The notes beneath the pieces were generated by a model, which made no database searches, had not been told where the DNA came from, and saw only the letters and a program-made list of their open reading frames with translations. Below, in pieces: positions 37,894-47,972 of a DNA stretch of 64,000 nt; the first letter of the stretch is position 1, and each line of letters begins with the position of its first letter. The DNA lies in assembly GCF_000772955.1 (NCBI RefSeq), contig NZ_JPVO01000055.1, forward strand, positions 62,001-126,000, written 5' to 3'. The position numbers were made by a program, and so were the translations under genes. Origin of the DNA: Ureibacillus sinduriensis BLB-1 = JCM 15800. Lineage in GTDB: Bacteria; Bacillota; Bacilli; Bacillales_A; Planococcaceae.

Positions 37894-39135
37894 TTAGGCT
37901 ATTGAGGAGAATGGCAACTTGTCCATCTTTTCTTTTCTTATAGGCGCTACGATATTGGCGTCTTCATTTTTTCTTCCGGCAATAAGATCGCTGATGATAT
38001 TGGAACCTAATGCACTATACACGGTACCATTTCCACCATATCCGTGTAAGTAATAATGATGCGGCTTTGTCGGATGTGCCCCGATAAAAGGCAATTGGTC
38101 TTTGGATTCGGCAATGGTTGAAGCATAGCAGCAATCAACTTCGAGTTCCAAATGGGGGAAAAGTGACTGTACTTGTTTTAATAGCTTCAGGGCACATTTC
38201 TCAACAACCCTTTCATCCACAGGCGCTTCCGATATATGCTCATCCATTCCTCCTGCCATTATGCCTCCTTCCGGCGTTGTACGTAAATACAGATAAGCTC
38301 TCTTTGTTTCCCAAATCATCGCCTTCTCATGCCATTGTGTATTAGACTGTACAGGCTTTGTTACCATAACGTAAGATCGGTTAAAAATGACATCATCTTT
38401 CTTTGCATTTTCGTTTTCTTCACAGCCGATTGTATATACTACATCTTTGGCTTGGAATAGATGAGTTGTAGTTTTTAGCTGAACAAGCTGATTGTCATAC
38501 GAAGATTCGGTAACAACTGTCCCCTCGAATAAATCAACTCCTCTATCCTGTAAATATATCAATAAATTTGTAATGAATTTCAAGGGATTGATTTCTGCAT
38601 CACGAAAAGTGACCAATGCAGCCGGCTTTTTAAAAGGCATATAGAACGACAGCGTCGACTCATCCCAGAATTCGCATGGAAAATGATTCATATACAACGT
38701 CTCGTATTCGTTACGCAGTTTATTGACATCGGTTTCATCGCTGGCATAGCGGATACTAGGCCTGCGTACGAAGTCAACATCGTGCGGCAGCTCATTCACT
38801 ATATTCTCTATATCATCCAAAGCTTGATAGCATAATTGATAAAAACGGATAGCTTCCTTTTCCCCGATTTGCTGGATTAGTTCGGAGAGCATAATATCAT
38901 TTGAGTAGTGCAATAAACCCGTACTTGCAGCAGTACTACCGAAACCAAATTTCCCTTTTTCTAAAATCGCCACGGAAAGGCCTTCTTTCATTAACTTATA
39001 AGCAGTCAAACAGCCCGATATTCCACCTCCGACGACAATGGCATCATATTGTTTTTTAGGTAGTTCGGGGGATTCTACAGAAAATTCAATAGAATTTGTG
39101 TTTGGCCAATATAAAGTTCCGTTATGAAGTTTCAT
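37894..39135 (-). CDS. DAO-family FAD-dependent oxidoreductase
   Basis: This 413-residue flavoprotein of the D-amino acid oxidase/glycine oxidase fold has the N-terminal FAD motif VVGGGISGCLTAY (about 34-46), EKGKFGFGSTAASTG (about 59-73) and the C-terminal FAD loop HGYGGNGTVYSALG (about 375-388). The substrate is unknown; the family oxidises secondary or primary amines of small molecules. Soluble, with no signal peptide. RBS AAGGAGTGTATATAA precedes ATG 39135. It appears monocistronic, converging on yktA, and I know of no counterpart at this place in B. subtilis. Confidence 0.83.
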   Translation of the reverse strand: MKLHNGTLYWPNTNSIEFSVESPELPKKQYDAIVVGGGISGCLTAYKLMKEGLSVAILEKGKFGFGSTAASTGLLHYSNDIMLSELIQQIGEKEAIRFYQLCYQALDDIENIVNELPHDVDFVRRPSIRYASDETDVNKLRNEYETLYMNHFPCEFWDESTLSFYMPFKKPAALVTFRDAEINPLKFITNLLIYLQDRGVDLFEGTVVTESSYDNQLVQLKTTTHLFQAKDVVYTIGCEENENAKKDDVIFNRSYVMVTKPVQSNTQWHEKAMIWETKRAYLYLRTTPEGGIMAGGMDEHISEAPVDERVVEKCALKLLKQVQSLFPHLELEVDCCYASTIAESKDQLPFIGAHPTKPHHYYLHGYGGNGTVYSALGSNIISDLIAGRKNEDANIVAPIRKEKMDKLPFSSIA

Positions 39136-39469
39136 TTATATACACTCCTTGAAGTTGTCAAAATAAGTCCAATGACTATACCCCTTTTTCAACATAATTA
39201 ATCCTTTAGGTCGTGTTTAGTAAATTCATACGGTGAAATGTTACCGCCTGGGAGATGGAAAATGAAGATGGACAATAAGGGGAAAAGTTGCGTTGGATGA
39301 AAATGATGATTCACTGAAATAAAACGTTGGAAAATAAAAAGAAATAGTAGAAATATGTAATGTTTGTCAGTATCTTGTGCATATTAATGATACAACACAC
39401 CAAAAACGAAGCAGTCGCTCCAGTTTTGCTTTCTGCTCGATTTAAATTAAAAGGCCGACAGTTAAAACG
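39136..39469. other. Intergenic region, no gene supported
   Basis: Upstream region of the minus-strand FAD oxidoreductase gene and tail of the yktB transcript. An open frame at 39311-39538 contains the yktB terminator and overlaps the yktB end, so I do not count it as a gene. Nothing else is recognisable. Confidence 0.5.
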
Positions 39470-39511
39470 TTTATTTGAAAAGACAAAAGTTAAAAAGATA
39501 ACTTTTGTCTT
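39470..39511 (-). terminator. Terminator of yktB
   Basis: Perfect 13-bp stem AAGACAAAAGTTA/TAACTTTTGTCTT with 6-nt loop, then TTTCAAATAAA on the minus strand, 17 bp past the yktB stop. Confidence 0.85.
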
Positions 39512-39527
39512 CAAGGTGTAGATGTTA

Positions 39528-40154
39528 CTATTTCCCAATAATCGTGTTATAAACCGGTATTAATGATTCGAATGTTTCTTCTGTCAGCTGCAAAAATTGT
39601 TCCGACGAAAGTTTGACCGCCTCTTCCTTTGGAATGTGTCGGCCAACTAGAAACTCGCCTTTCTTAACATCCCTTAATCGGACCAATAATTCTTCCAGCT
39701 GTTCTTCACTCCCTGTTTTTAAAGGTATTGAGTCTTGTGACATATGATCGCCTGAAAGGATAAATGAGTCGGGCAACTCGTCAAACAGGTGCAAAGCATC
39801 CAATAAGCGGGTTGCCATCTCGGATTTTTGTGGTGCTTCATAAATAATTGCCACAATTATGAATAAATGTGTATTCCAAAGCCCAATTTGAAAATGAGGA
39901 AGAGATTTATAACCACGCTTATAAGGAGCAAATGCAACCCAGGAATCTTTAGGTGGATTTATCGTTCTTCTAGCATGCTTTGCAACATGTGGGAAAAACT
40001 CATCCCCAGTCTTAGCGCTAAAATAGCTTGAAAACATTTCACCCAATTCTTGGAACTTTGGACGAACAACTGTTGTCAGAGCTTCCATTCGTTGTTCCAA
40101 ACCATCAATTTCAAACACTTCAAAGTCTTTGTTTGTCCATTTGATTTTGTTCAT
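39528..40154 (-). CDS. yktB: UPF0637 / DUF1054 family protein YktB
   Basis: This 208-residue conserved cytoplasmic protein of the DUF1054 family has unknown function. It begins MNKIKWTNKDFEVFEIDGL and has the family block HVAKHARRTINPPKDSWVAF. RBS AGAGGGGGCACAAATAA precedes ATG 40154. It sits between yktA and yktC as in B. subtilis, but here it is flanked by an FAD oxidoreductase. Confidence 0.93.
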   Translation of the reverse strand: MNKIKWTNKDFEVFEIDGLEQRMEALTTVVRPKFQELGEMFSSYFSAKTGDEFFPHVAKHARRTINPPKDSWVAFAPYKRGYKSLPHFQIGLWNTHLFIIVAIIYEAPQKSEMATRLLDALHLFDELPDSFILSGDHMSQDSIPLKTGSEEQLEELLVRLRDVKKGEFLVGRHIPKEEAVKLSSEQFLQLTEETFESLIPVYNTIIGK

Positions 40155-40269
40155 TTATTTGTGCCCCCTCTTGATTTACATGTTTATTTTATCAGCTTTT
40201 TGGGAAAAATTTTGTAACAAACCATTACATGAGACTAAATCTTATAAAATGAAAGGGAAGTGATTTACT

Positions 40270-40467
40270 ATGAAACAGATGATTAAAATTATACGTAAAG
40301 TTGACATTGAAAAGCAATACGAACAAGTTTTGCGTCTGGAGCTCGACTATGAGTTAGCCTCATTATACGTCGCAATGCAGGATAAGGATGAAAAAGAAAT
40401 GGATAAAAGCAAAAAACGACTTAAGGAAATACAGGATGAATTAGATGGTCTCCACGCATATGTATAA
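40270..40467 (+). CDS. Small coiled-coil protein, possibly YkzI-like
   Basis: This 65-residue, mostly helical, highly charged protein (DKDEKEMDKSKKRLKEIQDELDGL) has no membrane segment. RBS GAAAGGGAAGTGATTTACT precedes ATG 40270, and a clear terminator at 40485 ends the unit, so it is expressed alone. Position and length resemble YkzI of B. subtilis, found in the yktA-yktC neighbourhood, but I cannot confirm homology from memory. Confidence 0.75.
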   Translation: MKQMIKIIRKVDIEKQYEQVLRLELDYELASLYVAMQDKDEKEMDKSKKRLKEIQDELDGLHAYV

Positions 40468-40484
40468 CAACTTAATATTTTATT

Positions 40485-40526
40485 AAAAATCACTTGCTCT
40501 CATTTTGACTGCAAGTGATTTTTGTT
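40485..40526 (+). terminator. Terminator of the small coiled-coil gene
   Basis: Stem AAAATCACTTGC/GCAAGTGATTTT, 13-nt loop, followed by TGTTAT; strong stem with a modest T-tract. Confidence 0.85.
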
Positions 40527-40640
40527 ATACTAAGGATAAAGATGGAATTTTTGGAATACTAAGCGATCCTCTAAGTGTTGTCTTTTTGATGGATGGGGGT
40601 AAATGACTGATAGGGATTGTTCTAAGAAAGTGGGGATTCT

Positions 40641-41432
40641 ATGGATTTACATGAAGTTGACAAGTTTGCCAAGGGAATTATTATTGAAGCAGGAAAACGC
40701 ATTAGGGATGCTTTTTCCCATGATATTAAAGTGGAGACAAAAGCAGATGCGAATGATCTGGTGACGAATATCGACCGAGAAACGGAAGTTTTCTTTATCG
40801 AACAAATAAAAGCCTTTGATTCCAGTCACAAAATATTGGGCGAAGAGGGCATGGGTGAAGGCATCGACTCGCTGGAAGGTGCAGTCTGGCTTATTGATCC
40901 GATAGATGGGACGATGAATTTTGTAAAGCAACATCGTCATTTCATGATTACGATTGGTTTTTTTGTTGATGGTGTAGGAAAACTTGGGTACATATATGAT
41001 GTGATGAGAGAGGATATGTTCTTTGCCATGGAAGGACAGGGGGCATGGTATAATGACACTCCATTAAGAAGGTTGCAACCCTTGCCATTAGAAGAAGCTG
41101 TAATCGGCATCAATGCGAGTTGGGTGACGCCGAATAAGCGCGTGAATCATGAGAAAATGACTGAATTAGTTCAAAAAGTAAGAGGTACACGTTCCTATGG
41201 TTCGGCCGCAATGGAAATCGCATTTGTTGTCAGTGGAAAGCTGGATGCATATATATCCATGAGATTATCTCCTTGGGATATCGGAGGTGGAACAATTATT
41301 GCTCGTGAGGTGGGGGCTATAGCCACAAATTTTAAGGGACAACCTTGCAATTTAATGTCCCAGGATACATTTATTATTGCCAACCCTTCCATTCACCAGA
41401 GAATCTTGGATCATTATATTGAAGAAAAGTGA
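40641..41432 (+). CDS. yktC: Inositol monophosphatase family protein (YktC)
   Basis: This 263-residue Li-sensitive-type phosphatase has the metal/catalytic motifs GEEGMGE (about 68-74), DPIDGTMNFV (about 87-96) and SPWDIGGGTIIAREVGA (about 213-229), all intact. It hydrolyses myo-inositol-1-phosphate and related sugar phosphates; the natural substrate in Bacilli is not settled. RBS AAGTGGGGATTCT precedes ATG 40641. Gene order before ylaF and typA matches B. subtilis. Confidence 0.92.
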   Translation: MDLHEVDKFAKGIIIEAGKRIRDAFSHDIKVETKADANDLVTNIDRETEVFFIEQIKAFDSSHKILGEEGMGEGIDSLEGAVWLIDPIDGTMNFVKQHRHFMITIGFFVDGVGKLGYIYDVMREDMFFAMEGQGAWYNDTPLRRLQPLPLEEAVIGINASWVTPNKRVNHEKMTELVQKVRGTRSYGSAAMEIAFVVSGKLDAYISMRLSPWDIGGGTIIAREVGAIATNFKGQPCNLMSQDTFIIANPSIHQRILDHYIEEK

Positions 41433-41510
41433 TCACAATATAGTTTGGGGAATTTTAGTTGGAAGTGTCATTTCTTGCCGTACCCTTTGGTGAGTTGTAT
41501 TCTTATGTGA

Positions 41511-41558
41511 AAAAACACGAATTTGTCGAATTGTATCATTCAACAAATTCGTGTTTTA
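41511..41558. terminator. Bidirectional terminator between yktC and ylaF
   Basis: Perfect 15-bp stem AAAACACGAATTTGT/ACAAATTCGTGTTTT, with A-run left and T-run right, between convergent genes. Confidence 0.85.
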
Positions 41559-41602
41559 AAGACGAATTAATTCAGACTCATGTGGCAGGCTATGTGTATA
41601 GG

Positions 41603-41788
41603 TTATAACAACCCTTGTTCACGGAATTTACGTTTGATCTTAAAACCGATGAACATGACAGCGCATAAAGCTACAATTCCTGCGAATGCTCCGAGGATTG
41701 TTTTTGCTGCAATTGCATATCCGATTGAAATCATGGATAACATCGCGGCTACTGCAAAAATAAACATGACTGCTTTCGCTTTATTCAT
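41603..41788 (-). CDS. ylaF: Small membrane protein YlaF (DUF5325)
   Basis: This 61-residue membrane protein has two helices (about 5-25 and 30-50) and a basic C-terminus (KIKRKFREQ). ATG 41788 (MNKAKAVMFIFAV) was chosen because AAGGAGG lies 9 nt upstream; a longer frame to 41869 lacks an RBS. It matches the size and position of B. subtilis YlaF, directly divergent from typA. Function unknown. Confidence 0.85.
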   Translation of the reverse strand: MNKAKAVMFIFAVAAMLSMISIGYAIAAKTILGAFAGIVALCAVMFIGFKIKRKFREQGLL

Positions 41789-41932
41789 GAAAATATTCCT
41801 CCTTAATATGTACGTAAAAACAGATTTATTTATATTATTGTCGAATTGTAAAAAAACATGAAAAGACAATATGAACTTCTTGTGCTATAATAACACAGTT
41901 AATCATATGAAAAAAGAATATGGAGTGGAATA

Positions 41933-43777
41933 ATGACAAAGTTACGCGAAGATTTACGCAATATCGCAATTATCGCACACGTTGACCATGGGAAAACAAC
42001 TCTAGTTGACCAATTGTTAAAACAATCAGGTACTTTCCGTACTAATGAACATGTTGAAGAACGTGCAATGGACTCAAATGATATCGAACGTGAACGCGGG
42101 ATTACCATCCTTGCTAAAAATACAGCTGTAAACTATGAAGGAACAAGAATCAATATTCTTGATACACCTGGGCATGCCGATTTCGGTGGAGAAGTAGAAC
42201 GAATTTTGAAAATGGTAGACGGCGTTTTACTAGTTGTCGATGCATATGAAGGTTGTATGCCTCAAACTCGTTTCGTATTGAAAAAAGCTCTTGAACAAAA
42301 ATTAACGCCTATCGTAGTAGTAAACAAAGTAGATAAAGATTCTGCGCGTCCAGAAGAAGTGGTAGATGAAGTGATTGACTTGCTAATCGAATTAGGCGCT
42401 GATGAAGAACAATTGGAATTCCCTGTAGTTTTTGCTTCTGGTGTTAACGGTACTGCTTCTCTTAGCTCGAACCCGGCAGACCAAGAAGAAAACATGAAAT
42501 GCTTATTCGAATCGATTATCGAGCATATTCCTGCACCTGAAGATACAACTGAAGAACCATTACAATTCCAAGTAGCTTTACTTGACTATAACGACTTTGT
42601 TGGTCGTATCGGAATTGGCCGTGTATTCCGCGGAAAAATCCACGTTGGTCAACAAGTAGCTTTAATGAAACTTGATGGCACTGTGAAGAATTTCCGTGTA
42701 ACAAAAATATTTGGTTTCTTCGGTTTAAAACGTGAAGAAATCCAAGAAGCATACTCTGGTGATTTAATTGCCGTTTCTGGGATGGAAGAAATCAATGTCG
42801 GAGAAACAGTATGTCCTGTTGAGCATCAAGAAGCGTTAACACCATTACGTATTGATGAACCAACTTTACAAATGACTTTCCTAGTAAACAATTCACCGTT
42901 TGCGGGTCGTGAAGGAAAATGGATTACTTCAAGAAAAATTGAAGAACGTCTTCGCTCACAATTACAAACAGACGTATCCCTACGTGTAGAAGATACAGAT
43001 TCACCGGATGCTTGGATTGTTTCTGGTCGTGGAGAGCTTCACTTATCAATCCTGATCGAAAACATGCGTCGCGAAGGCTATGAATTGCAAGTATCGAAAC
43101 CACAAGTAATTATCCGTGAAATCGACGGAGTGAAATGTGAACCAATCGAACGTGTGCAAATCGATGTACCCGAAGACAGCGTAGGTTCAATCATCGAATC
43201 ACTTGGTAACCGTAAAGGTGAAATGTTGGATATGATCAATGAAGGCAATGGACAAGTTCGTTTAATCTTCATGGTTCCAGCACGTGGATTAATTGGCTAT
43301 ACAACTGAATTCATGTCTCTGACAAAAGGTTTCGGTATTATTAACCATACATTTGATTCTTATCAACCTGTCGTTGCAGGCCGTGTTGGTGGCCGTCACC
43401 AAGGGGCGCTTGTCTCGATGGAAACAGGTAAATCAACAACTTATGGTATGATGCAAATTGAGGACCGTGGTACATTATTTGTTGAGCCAGGTACTGAAAT
43501 TTACGAAGGTATGATTGTTGGTGAAAATAACCGTGATAATGATATCACTGTTAATATTACAAAAATGAAACAAAAAACAAATGTACGTTCAGCAACTAAA
43601 GACGCTACGAACGTGATTAAGCGTCCTCGTATTTTAACGCTTGAAGAAGCACTAGAATTTTTAGATGAAGATGAGTACCTAGAAGTAACACCTGAATCTA
43701 TCCGTTTACGTAAACAAGTTCTAGATAAAAACGAACGTGAAAAACAAGCGAAAAAGAAAAAATTCGCTGAACGATAA
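41933..43777 (+). CDS. typA: Ribosome-associated GTPase TypA/BipA
   Basis: This 614-residue translational GTPase related to EF-G and LepA has G1 AHVDHGKTT (15-23), G2 RGITI, G3 [10 protein letters not shown], and G4 NKVD, then domains II, III, V and the BipA-specific C-terminal domain. It binds ribosomes under stress and assists subunit assembly. RBS TGGAGTGGAATA precedes ATG 41933. Length and sequence match B. subtilis YlaG/TypA; codon use is strongly biased, as expected for a well-expressed gene. Confidence 0.97.
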   Translation: MTKLREDLRNIAIIAHVDHGKTTLVDQLLKQSGTFRTNEHVEERAMDSNDIERERGITILAKNTAVNYEGTRINILDTPGHADFGGEVERILKMVDGVLLVVDAYEGCMPQTRFVLKKALEQKLTPIVVVNKVDKDSARPEEVVDEVIDLLIELGADEEQLEFPVVFASGVNGTASLSSNPADQEENMKCLFESIIEHIPAPEDTTEEPLQFQVALLDYNDFVGRIGIGRVFRGKIHVGQQVALMKLDGTVKNFRVTKIFGFFGLKREEIQEAYSGDLIAVSGMEEINVGETVCPVEHQEALTPLRIDEPTLQMTFLVNNSPFAGREGKWITSRKIEERLRSQLQTDVSLRVEDTDSPDAWIVSGRGELHLSILIENMRREGYELQVSKPQVIIREIDGVKCEPIERVQIDVPEDSVGSIIESLGNRKGEMLDMINEGNGQVRLIFMVPARGLIGYTTEFMSLTKGFGIINHTFDSYQPVVAGRVGGRHQGALVSMETGKSTTYGMMQIEDRGTLFVEPGTEIYEGMIVGENNRDNDITVNITKMKQKTNVRSATKDATNVIKRPRILTLEEALEFLDEDEYLEVTPESIRLRKQVLDKNEREKQAKKKKFAER

Positions 43778-43818
43778 TAGTTTGTTTTTTGCTCAGATTG
43801 TGAAAGGTGTTGTTTAAG

Positions 43819-44205
43819 TTGAACTTGTTTGGGACATTGAATTTTATTCAAGCATCCGCACCTGCGAGTACAGGTGAAACAGCCTTTGTATTCGGACGTA
43901 TGTCAGGTATAACTCGATATCTTTATGAAAATCTGCCAAGCTATGCAGTAGCCGGTTATATTACATTTTTGTTGATATTTATCCTTTCGGCGATTGTTTA
44001 TAAGCTTGGATTTGCTAAAAATGATTTGAAATTAATACAAAATATTATTATTTATATTTTCCTATTTATAGGATGTATCGTTTTGACGTTTTTAGCACTT
44101 TTCTTGCCAATGATTGAAGGTTTAATTGTTGCAGCGCTAATTTTGATTCTTTATAAAACACGTTTATGGCGTGAAAAAAGAGAAGAAAAACGAGCAGCAT
44201 CTTAA
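43819..44205 (+). CDS. ylaH: Membrane protein YlaH
   Basis: This 128-residue protein has three predicted helices (about 44-62, 76-97, 98-113) and a basic tail (KTRLWREKREEKRAAS). The YlaH-like family is of unknown function and follows typA in Bacilli. The likely start is TTG 43819 (MNLFGTLNFIQ), with GAAAGGTG about 10 nt upstream; the GTG at 43807 would sit on that RBS. It lies 41 bp after typA and is followed by a terminator. Confidence 0.82.
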   Translation: MNLFGTLNFIQASAPASTGETAFVFGRMSGITRYLYENLPSYAVAGYITFLLIFILSAIVYKLGFAKNDLKLIQNIIIYIFLFIGCIVLTFLALFLPMIEGLIVAALILILYKTRLWREKREEKRAAS

Positions 44206-44219
44206 CAAATTGCTAATCA

Positions 44220-44276
44220 AGAGGTAGACCCAAAAGGTTGTTCTTACAAACAACTTTGGGGACTACCTCTTTTTCT
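44220..44276 (+). terminator. Terminator of typA-ylaH
   Basis: Stem AGAGGTAG/CTACCTCT enclosing GTTGTTTGTAAGAACAACC-like pairing, followed by TTTTTCT. Confidence 0.88.
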
Positions 44277-44462
44277 GTTGAGAGAAGGTTAATAAACAGT
44301 TCTCCTTTGGGAACGATAGCAGAAAAATTGAAAAAAACACATTTGATTCTATTTAATTTTCAATTGACCGCTTAACAAGACGCTCCACTAGGTAATCACA
44401 CATTTTTCTTCCAAAGCATACTCTACTCTTGATAAACAGTATGTTAAAGGGAGGTTGGAGCA

Positions 44463-45461
44463 TTGAAAAAACGGGTGAAGTCTAGTCTGTTGATTTTTAT
44501 AACAAGTATGATGGTTCTTTTTATTGCAGCATGCAATGATTCAGAGGAGCTTCAAACTGTCAAAGTCGGTGAAGTTACTCGCTCCATTTTCTACGCACCT
44601 CAATATGTAGCCATTACCCAAGGGTTCTTTGAAGAAGAAGGGTTAAATATAGAATTATCTACAGTCGCGGGTGGTGACAAAACGATGACCGCTTTGTTGT
44701 CCGGTGGTATTGATATAGCCCTTGTCGGTTCGGAAACATCTATTTATGTGTCTGCACAAGGAGCAAATGATCCGATAAAAAACTTTGCTCAGTTGACTCA
44801 AACGGACGGCACTTTCTTGGTTGCACGAGAAGAGATTGCAGATTTTTCGTGGGATATGCTTGAAGGTTCAACGTTCCTTGGTCAGAGGAAAGGTGGAATG
44901 CCTCAAATGGCTGGTGAATTTGTTCTGAAAAAACACGGCATTGATCCACAAGCAGATTTAGAGCTGATTCAAAATATTGATTTTGCTAATATTTCAACAG
45001 CATTTGCTTCCGGGACGGGTGATTTCGTTCAATTATTCGAACCAACTGCAAGTGTTTTTGAAGAAGAGGGAATCGGGCACATCGTTGCTTCGTTCGGTAC
45101 AGAGTCAGGTCATCTACCTTACACAGTTTTCATGGCAAAGGATAGTTTTTTGAAAGAAGATCCAGAAACAATTGAGAAATTCACAAGAGCATTGAAGAAG
45201 GCTCAGGACTTTGTTTACGAAGCTTCCGTATCGGAAGTTGCAGAAGCGATCCATCCTTACTTTGAGGATACAGAAGTTGAACTGATTGCAACCGTGGTTG
45301 AACGATATCGTGAACAAGAATCCTTTGCGAAAGATCCAATACTGGATGAAGAAGAGTGGAATAACCTGCAGGATATTATGGATGAAGCTGGAGAATTACC
45401 AAAACGTATGGATTATAACGAATTAGTAGATACGACTTTTGCTGAGAAGGTTTTGGAGTAA
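44463..45461 (+). CDS. ABC transporter substrate-binding lipoprotein (NMT1/SsuA-like)
   Basis: This 332-residue lipoprotein has lipobox FIAAC (Cys24) and an NMT1-type binding fold (SIFYAPQYVAITQGFFEEEGL, then TVAGGDKTMTALLSGGIDIALVG). Such proteins serve thiamine-precursor, aliphatic sulfonate, nitrate or similar uptake; the ligand here is unknown. No TPP or SAM/T-box element is visible upstream, so thiamine and methionine links are not supported. The start is TTG 44463, with GGGAGGTTGGAGCA upstream. It begins a three-gene operon; the ATPase starts at the base after its stop. Confidence 0.87.
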   Translation: MKKRVKSSLLIFITSMMVLFIAACNDSEELQTVKVGEVTRSIFYAPQYVAITQGFFEEEGLNIELSTVAGGDKTMTALLSGGIDIALVGSETSIYVSAQGANDPIKNFAQLTQTDGTFLVAREEIADFSWDMLEGSTFLGQRKGGMPQMAGEFVLKKHGIDPQADLELIQNIDFANISTAFASGTGDFVQLFEPTASVFEEEGIGHIVASFGTESGHLPYTVFMAKDSFLKEDPETIEKFTRALKKAQDFVYEASVSEVAEAIHPYFEDTEVELIATVVERYREQESFAKDPILDEEEWNNLQDIMDEAGELPKRMDYNELVDTTFAEKVLE

Positions 45462-46229
45462 ATGTCTTTCCTGACAGTCAGCAACGTCCACCATACGTAT
45501 TTTTCAACAGAAACAGCAACGGAGGCTTTAAATGATATTAATCTATCAATAAGTAAAGGGGAATTTGTTTCCTTTATCGGTCCGAGTGGCTGTGGTAAAA
45601 CAACGCTTCTCTCAATTATTGCAGGTCTTTTTAAACCGACTTTTGGCTCTGTTCAAATTGAAAATCAAGAGGTTTATGGAAATACGGATTTGTCGATTGG
45701 GTATATGCTGCAACAAGACTATCTCTTCCCGTGGAAAACGATAGAAGAAAACATCACTTTAGGGCTCAAGCTTCTTAAGGGCGGCAAGAAGGGCCACGGA
45801 AATGTCGCTTCTGCTCTTTTAAGTGACGTCGGTCTTCCACCAGTGGAGAAAAAGTATCCAACGGAATTATCGGGAGGAATGCGTCAGAGGGTAGCTTTGG
45901 CAAGAACACTAGCGGTAGATCCGAAAATCCTGTTACTAGATGAACCCTTTTCGGCACTTGATTACCAATCGAAATTAAAATTGGAAGATTTGGTATCTAA
46001 TAAACTGAGAGAATATGGAAAAACAGCTATACTTGTTACACATGATCTGGGTGAAGCCATTGCCATGAGTGATCGGATATTTCTATTTTCAGCCCGTCCC
46101 GGCAGGCTGCATCAAACGTTTGAGGTGCCACAGGAATTAAGAGTGCTGACGCCTTTTGAAGCAAGGGCGCATTCAAGCTATTCCTCCCTATTCCAAACGA
46201 TATGGAAGGAGCTTGAGAGTCTTGAATAA
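45462..46229 (+). CDS. ABC transporter ATPase (SsuB/TauB-like)
   Basis: This 255-residue ATPase has Walker [10 protein letters not shown] (about 39-47), Q-loop [10 protein letters not shown], signature [15 protein letters not shown] and Walker [13 protein letters not shown], with the LVTHD switch histidine. It belongs to the nitrate/sulfonate/taurine group that pairs with NMT1-type binding proteins. ATG 45462 touches the upstream stop (TAAATG), and its stop overlaps the permease start by 8 nt, so the three genes are translationally coupled. Confidence 0.93.
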   Translation: MSFLTVSNVHHTYFSTETATEALNDINLSISKGEFVSFIGPSGCGKTTLLSIIAGLFKPTFGSVQIENQEVYGNTDLSIGYMLQQDYLFPWKTIEENITLGLKLLKGGKKGHGNVASALLSDVGLPPVEKKYPTELSGGMRQRVALARTLAVDPKILLLDEPFSALDYQSKLKLEDLVSNKLREYGKTAILVTHDLGEAIAMSDRIFLFSARPGRLHQTFEVPQELRVLTPFEARAHSSYSSLFQTIWKELESLE

Positions 46230-47016
46230 TCAAAAACTTCACAAGCAATTTCTGCAATCTCTTCGAAAAGAAAAAAGATGGATTCGATTTTATCAATTGG
46301 TGATCCTCATCGCATTTTTCGGGTTATGGGAAATAGCCTCCCGTCTCACTTGGATTGATCCATTGATATTCAGCTCGCCTACAAAAGTAACGACTTTACT
46401 TATAGACAATATTGCTGATGGTTCCATTTTAGTCCATATTAGCTATACATTGTTTGAGACGGTACTGGGATTTATTATTGGGACCTTGCTGGGAACAATA
46501 TTAGCCGCAATTTTATGGTGGTCTCCATTTTTATCCAAAGTGCTGGATCCATACTTGGTCATACTAAACTCTATGCCAAAAGTTGCTCTTGGCCCGATTT
46601 TGATTGTGGCGATGGGACCGGGAATGGGCTCGATCATTACGATGGGGGCAATTATTTCGGTCATCATCTCAACCATTGTTATTTATACAGCCTTTAAAAA
46701 TGTTGATGCCAATTACTTGAAAGTACTGCAGACCTTTAATGCTACCCGGTCTCAAATGTTTAAGGAAGCGATTTTGCCATCCTCCTTCCCAACAATCATT
46801 TCGACATTGAAAGTGAATGTTGGTTTATCATGGGTTGGGGTCATTGTAGGGGAGTTCCTGGTGTCTTCAAAAGGGCTTGGTTATTTAATCATTTACGGTT
46901 TCCAAGTATTTAACTTCAACCTGGTTCTCATGTCTTTGCTCATAATTGCAGTGTTTGCGACAATTATGTATCAACTAGTGGAAATGCTTGAAAGAAAGCT
47001 TATTAAAAATGAATAA
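46222..47016 (+). CDS. ABC transporter permease (SsuC/TauC-like)
   Basis: This 264-residue permease with six predicted helices has the EAA-like loop [22 protein letters not shown] near 175-196. TTG 46222 ([10 protein letters not shown]) was chosen because AAGGAG lies 10 nt upstream within the ATPase gene; the longer frame from 46156 lacks an RBS. It completes the importer with the two upstream genes. A shared terminator with ylaI follows. Confidence 0.92.
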   Translation: MNNQKLHKQFLQSLRKEKRWIRFYQLVILIAFFGLWEIASRLTWIDPLIFSSPTKVTTLLIDNIADGSILVHISYTLFETVLGFIIGTLLGTILAAILWWSPFLSKVLDPYLVILNSMPKVALGPILIVAMGPGMGSIITMGAIISVIISTIVIYTAFKNVDANYLKVLQTFNATRSQMFKEAILPSSFPTIISTLKVNVGLSWVGVIVGEFLVSSKGLGYLIIYGFQVFNFNLVLMSLLIIAVFATIMYQLVEMLERKLIKNE

Positions 47017-47062
47017 AAATAAAATCCTTGAACGATTTATAGCCGTTCAAGGATATTTTATT
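47017..47062. terminator. Bidirectional terminator between the ABC operon and ylaI
   Basis: Stem AAAATCCTTGAACG/CGTTCAAGGATATTTT with A/T-rich flanks on both sides, between convergent genes. Confidence 0.85.
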
Positions 47063-47075
47063 TTATGCATTCAAA

Positions 47076-47279
47076 TTAGAAATCTTCATCAATGGGTGAC
47101 GAAGTGCGGAAAAAACGAAAATTCCCCGTTGCTAGTCTGCCTTCCGTATTCTCGGCAATCCGTCCGTAGCATTCTTTGCACATATAAGTATGAATTGGCC
47201 GATTACGCAATTTCTTAGCTAAAGGAAGATCATCATCAAGCTCATTGATAGCATCACAAATCACACATTTGACTCGCAT
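47076..47279 (-). CDS. ylaI: Zinc-binding protein YlaI (DUF2197)
   Basis: This 67-residue protein has two CxxC knuckles, CVIC (5-8) and CKEC (34-37), which indicate a single bound zinc. No known partner or reaction. It starts MRVKCVICDAINELDDD, as in B. subtilis YlaI. RBS GGAGGAAATTGTAG precedes ATG 47279. It lies 16 bp downstream of the YlaL-like gene on the same strand, so the two form a small operon. Confidence 0.92.
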   Translation of the reverse strand: MRVKCVICDAINELDDDLPLAKKLRNRPIHTYMCKECYGRIAENTEGRLATGNFRFFRTSSPIDEDF

Positions 47280-47295
47280 CTACAATTTCCTCCTA

Positions 47296-47796
47296 TTAGT
47301 CAATTCGAATGGCTTCAATATTTTTAATAGGATTATCAACGTTTGAACCGTCTGCATATAAAAGATGTACAGGTCCGCCATCCGTAATTGGTTTGCCATC
47401 CTGGCTGAATTTGAAAAGAAGTGTATTTGCTTCGTCAATGGAAAAAGCAACTTCCTGCCCGTCTGCCAATTCGAAGACAACTTGTTTTGCCGTTTCTTCC
47501 AGTTCGGCATTTTTCAGGAAATGTTTAATTTCCATTCCAAAAGTGCCCGTCTTCATTCCTTGACGATCAAACTTTCGTTCTGTTTTTAGCGTAGGAGGAA
47601 AAGTTGCACCCTCCATGATTTCACGTGACCAATGTCTGCCTGTATTTAAAAGGTACTTCAAGTCCTCATCTTCAACTTCCTGCTTTTCCAGGAAGTAAGT
47701 TTTCAAATCTATTCGTCGATCATCAAAAATCCATACAGTGGGATCTAAAGTGATTCTATATTTAACTGCACCTTTAACCGGTATAATACTTTCCAT
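47296..47796 (-). CDS. ylaL: Conserved protein, YlaL-like
   Basis: This 166-residue soluble conserved protein of unknown function begins MESIIPVKGAVKYRITLDPTVW. There is no membrane segment or known catalytic motif. ATG 47796 was chosen because AGGGGGACTTTTGAA precedes it; the frame extends to 47904 but through a sequence without an RBS. Position next to ylaI and divergent from ylaN supports YlaL, although B. subtilis has two or three other genes (ylaJ, ylaK) here that are absent. Confidence 0.75.
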   Translation of the reverse strand: MESIIPVKGAVKYRITLDPTVWIFDDRRIDLKTYFLEKQEVEDEDLKYLLNTGRHWSREIMEGATFPPTLKTERKFDRQGMKTGTFGMEIKHFLKNAELEETAKQVVFELADGQEVAFSIDEANTLLFKFSQDGKPITDGGPVHLLYADGSNVDNPIKNIEAIRID

Positions 47797-47972
47797 TTCA
47801 AAAGTCCCCCTAAATCTATATATCCATTTTAGTATAACGCGATTGATGGTAATTAATAAAGAAATATAAATCAAAGTTACCTTTTCACATGTATACACTT
47901 GCAATTTTACCGGCTAAAAGATAAACTTTAATAAGATAGAATAGAAGAAATTCAAATGATGGGGGCGTCCTC

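Noticed and set aside
39311..39538. 75-codon minus-strand frame after yktB
   Set aside because: It overlaps the yktB stop and contains the yktB terminator hairpin.
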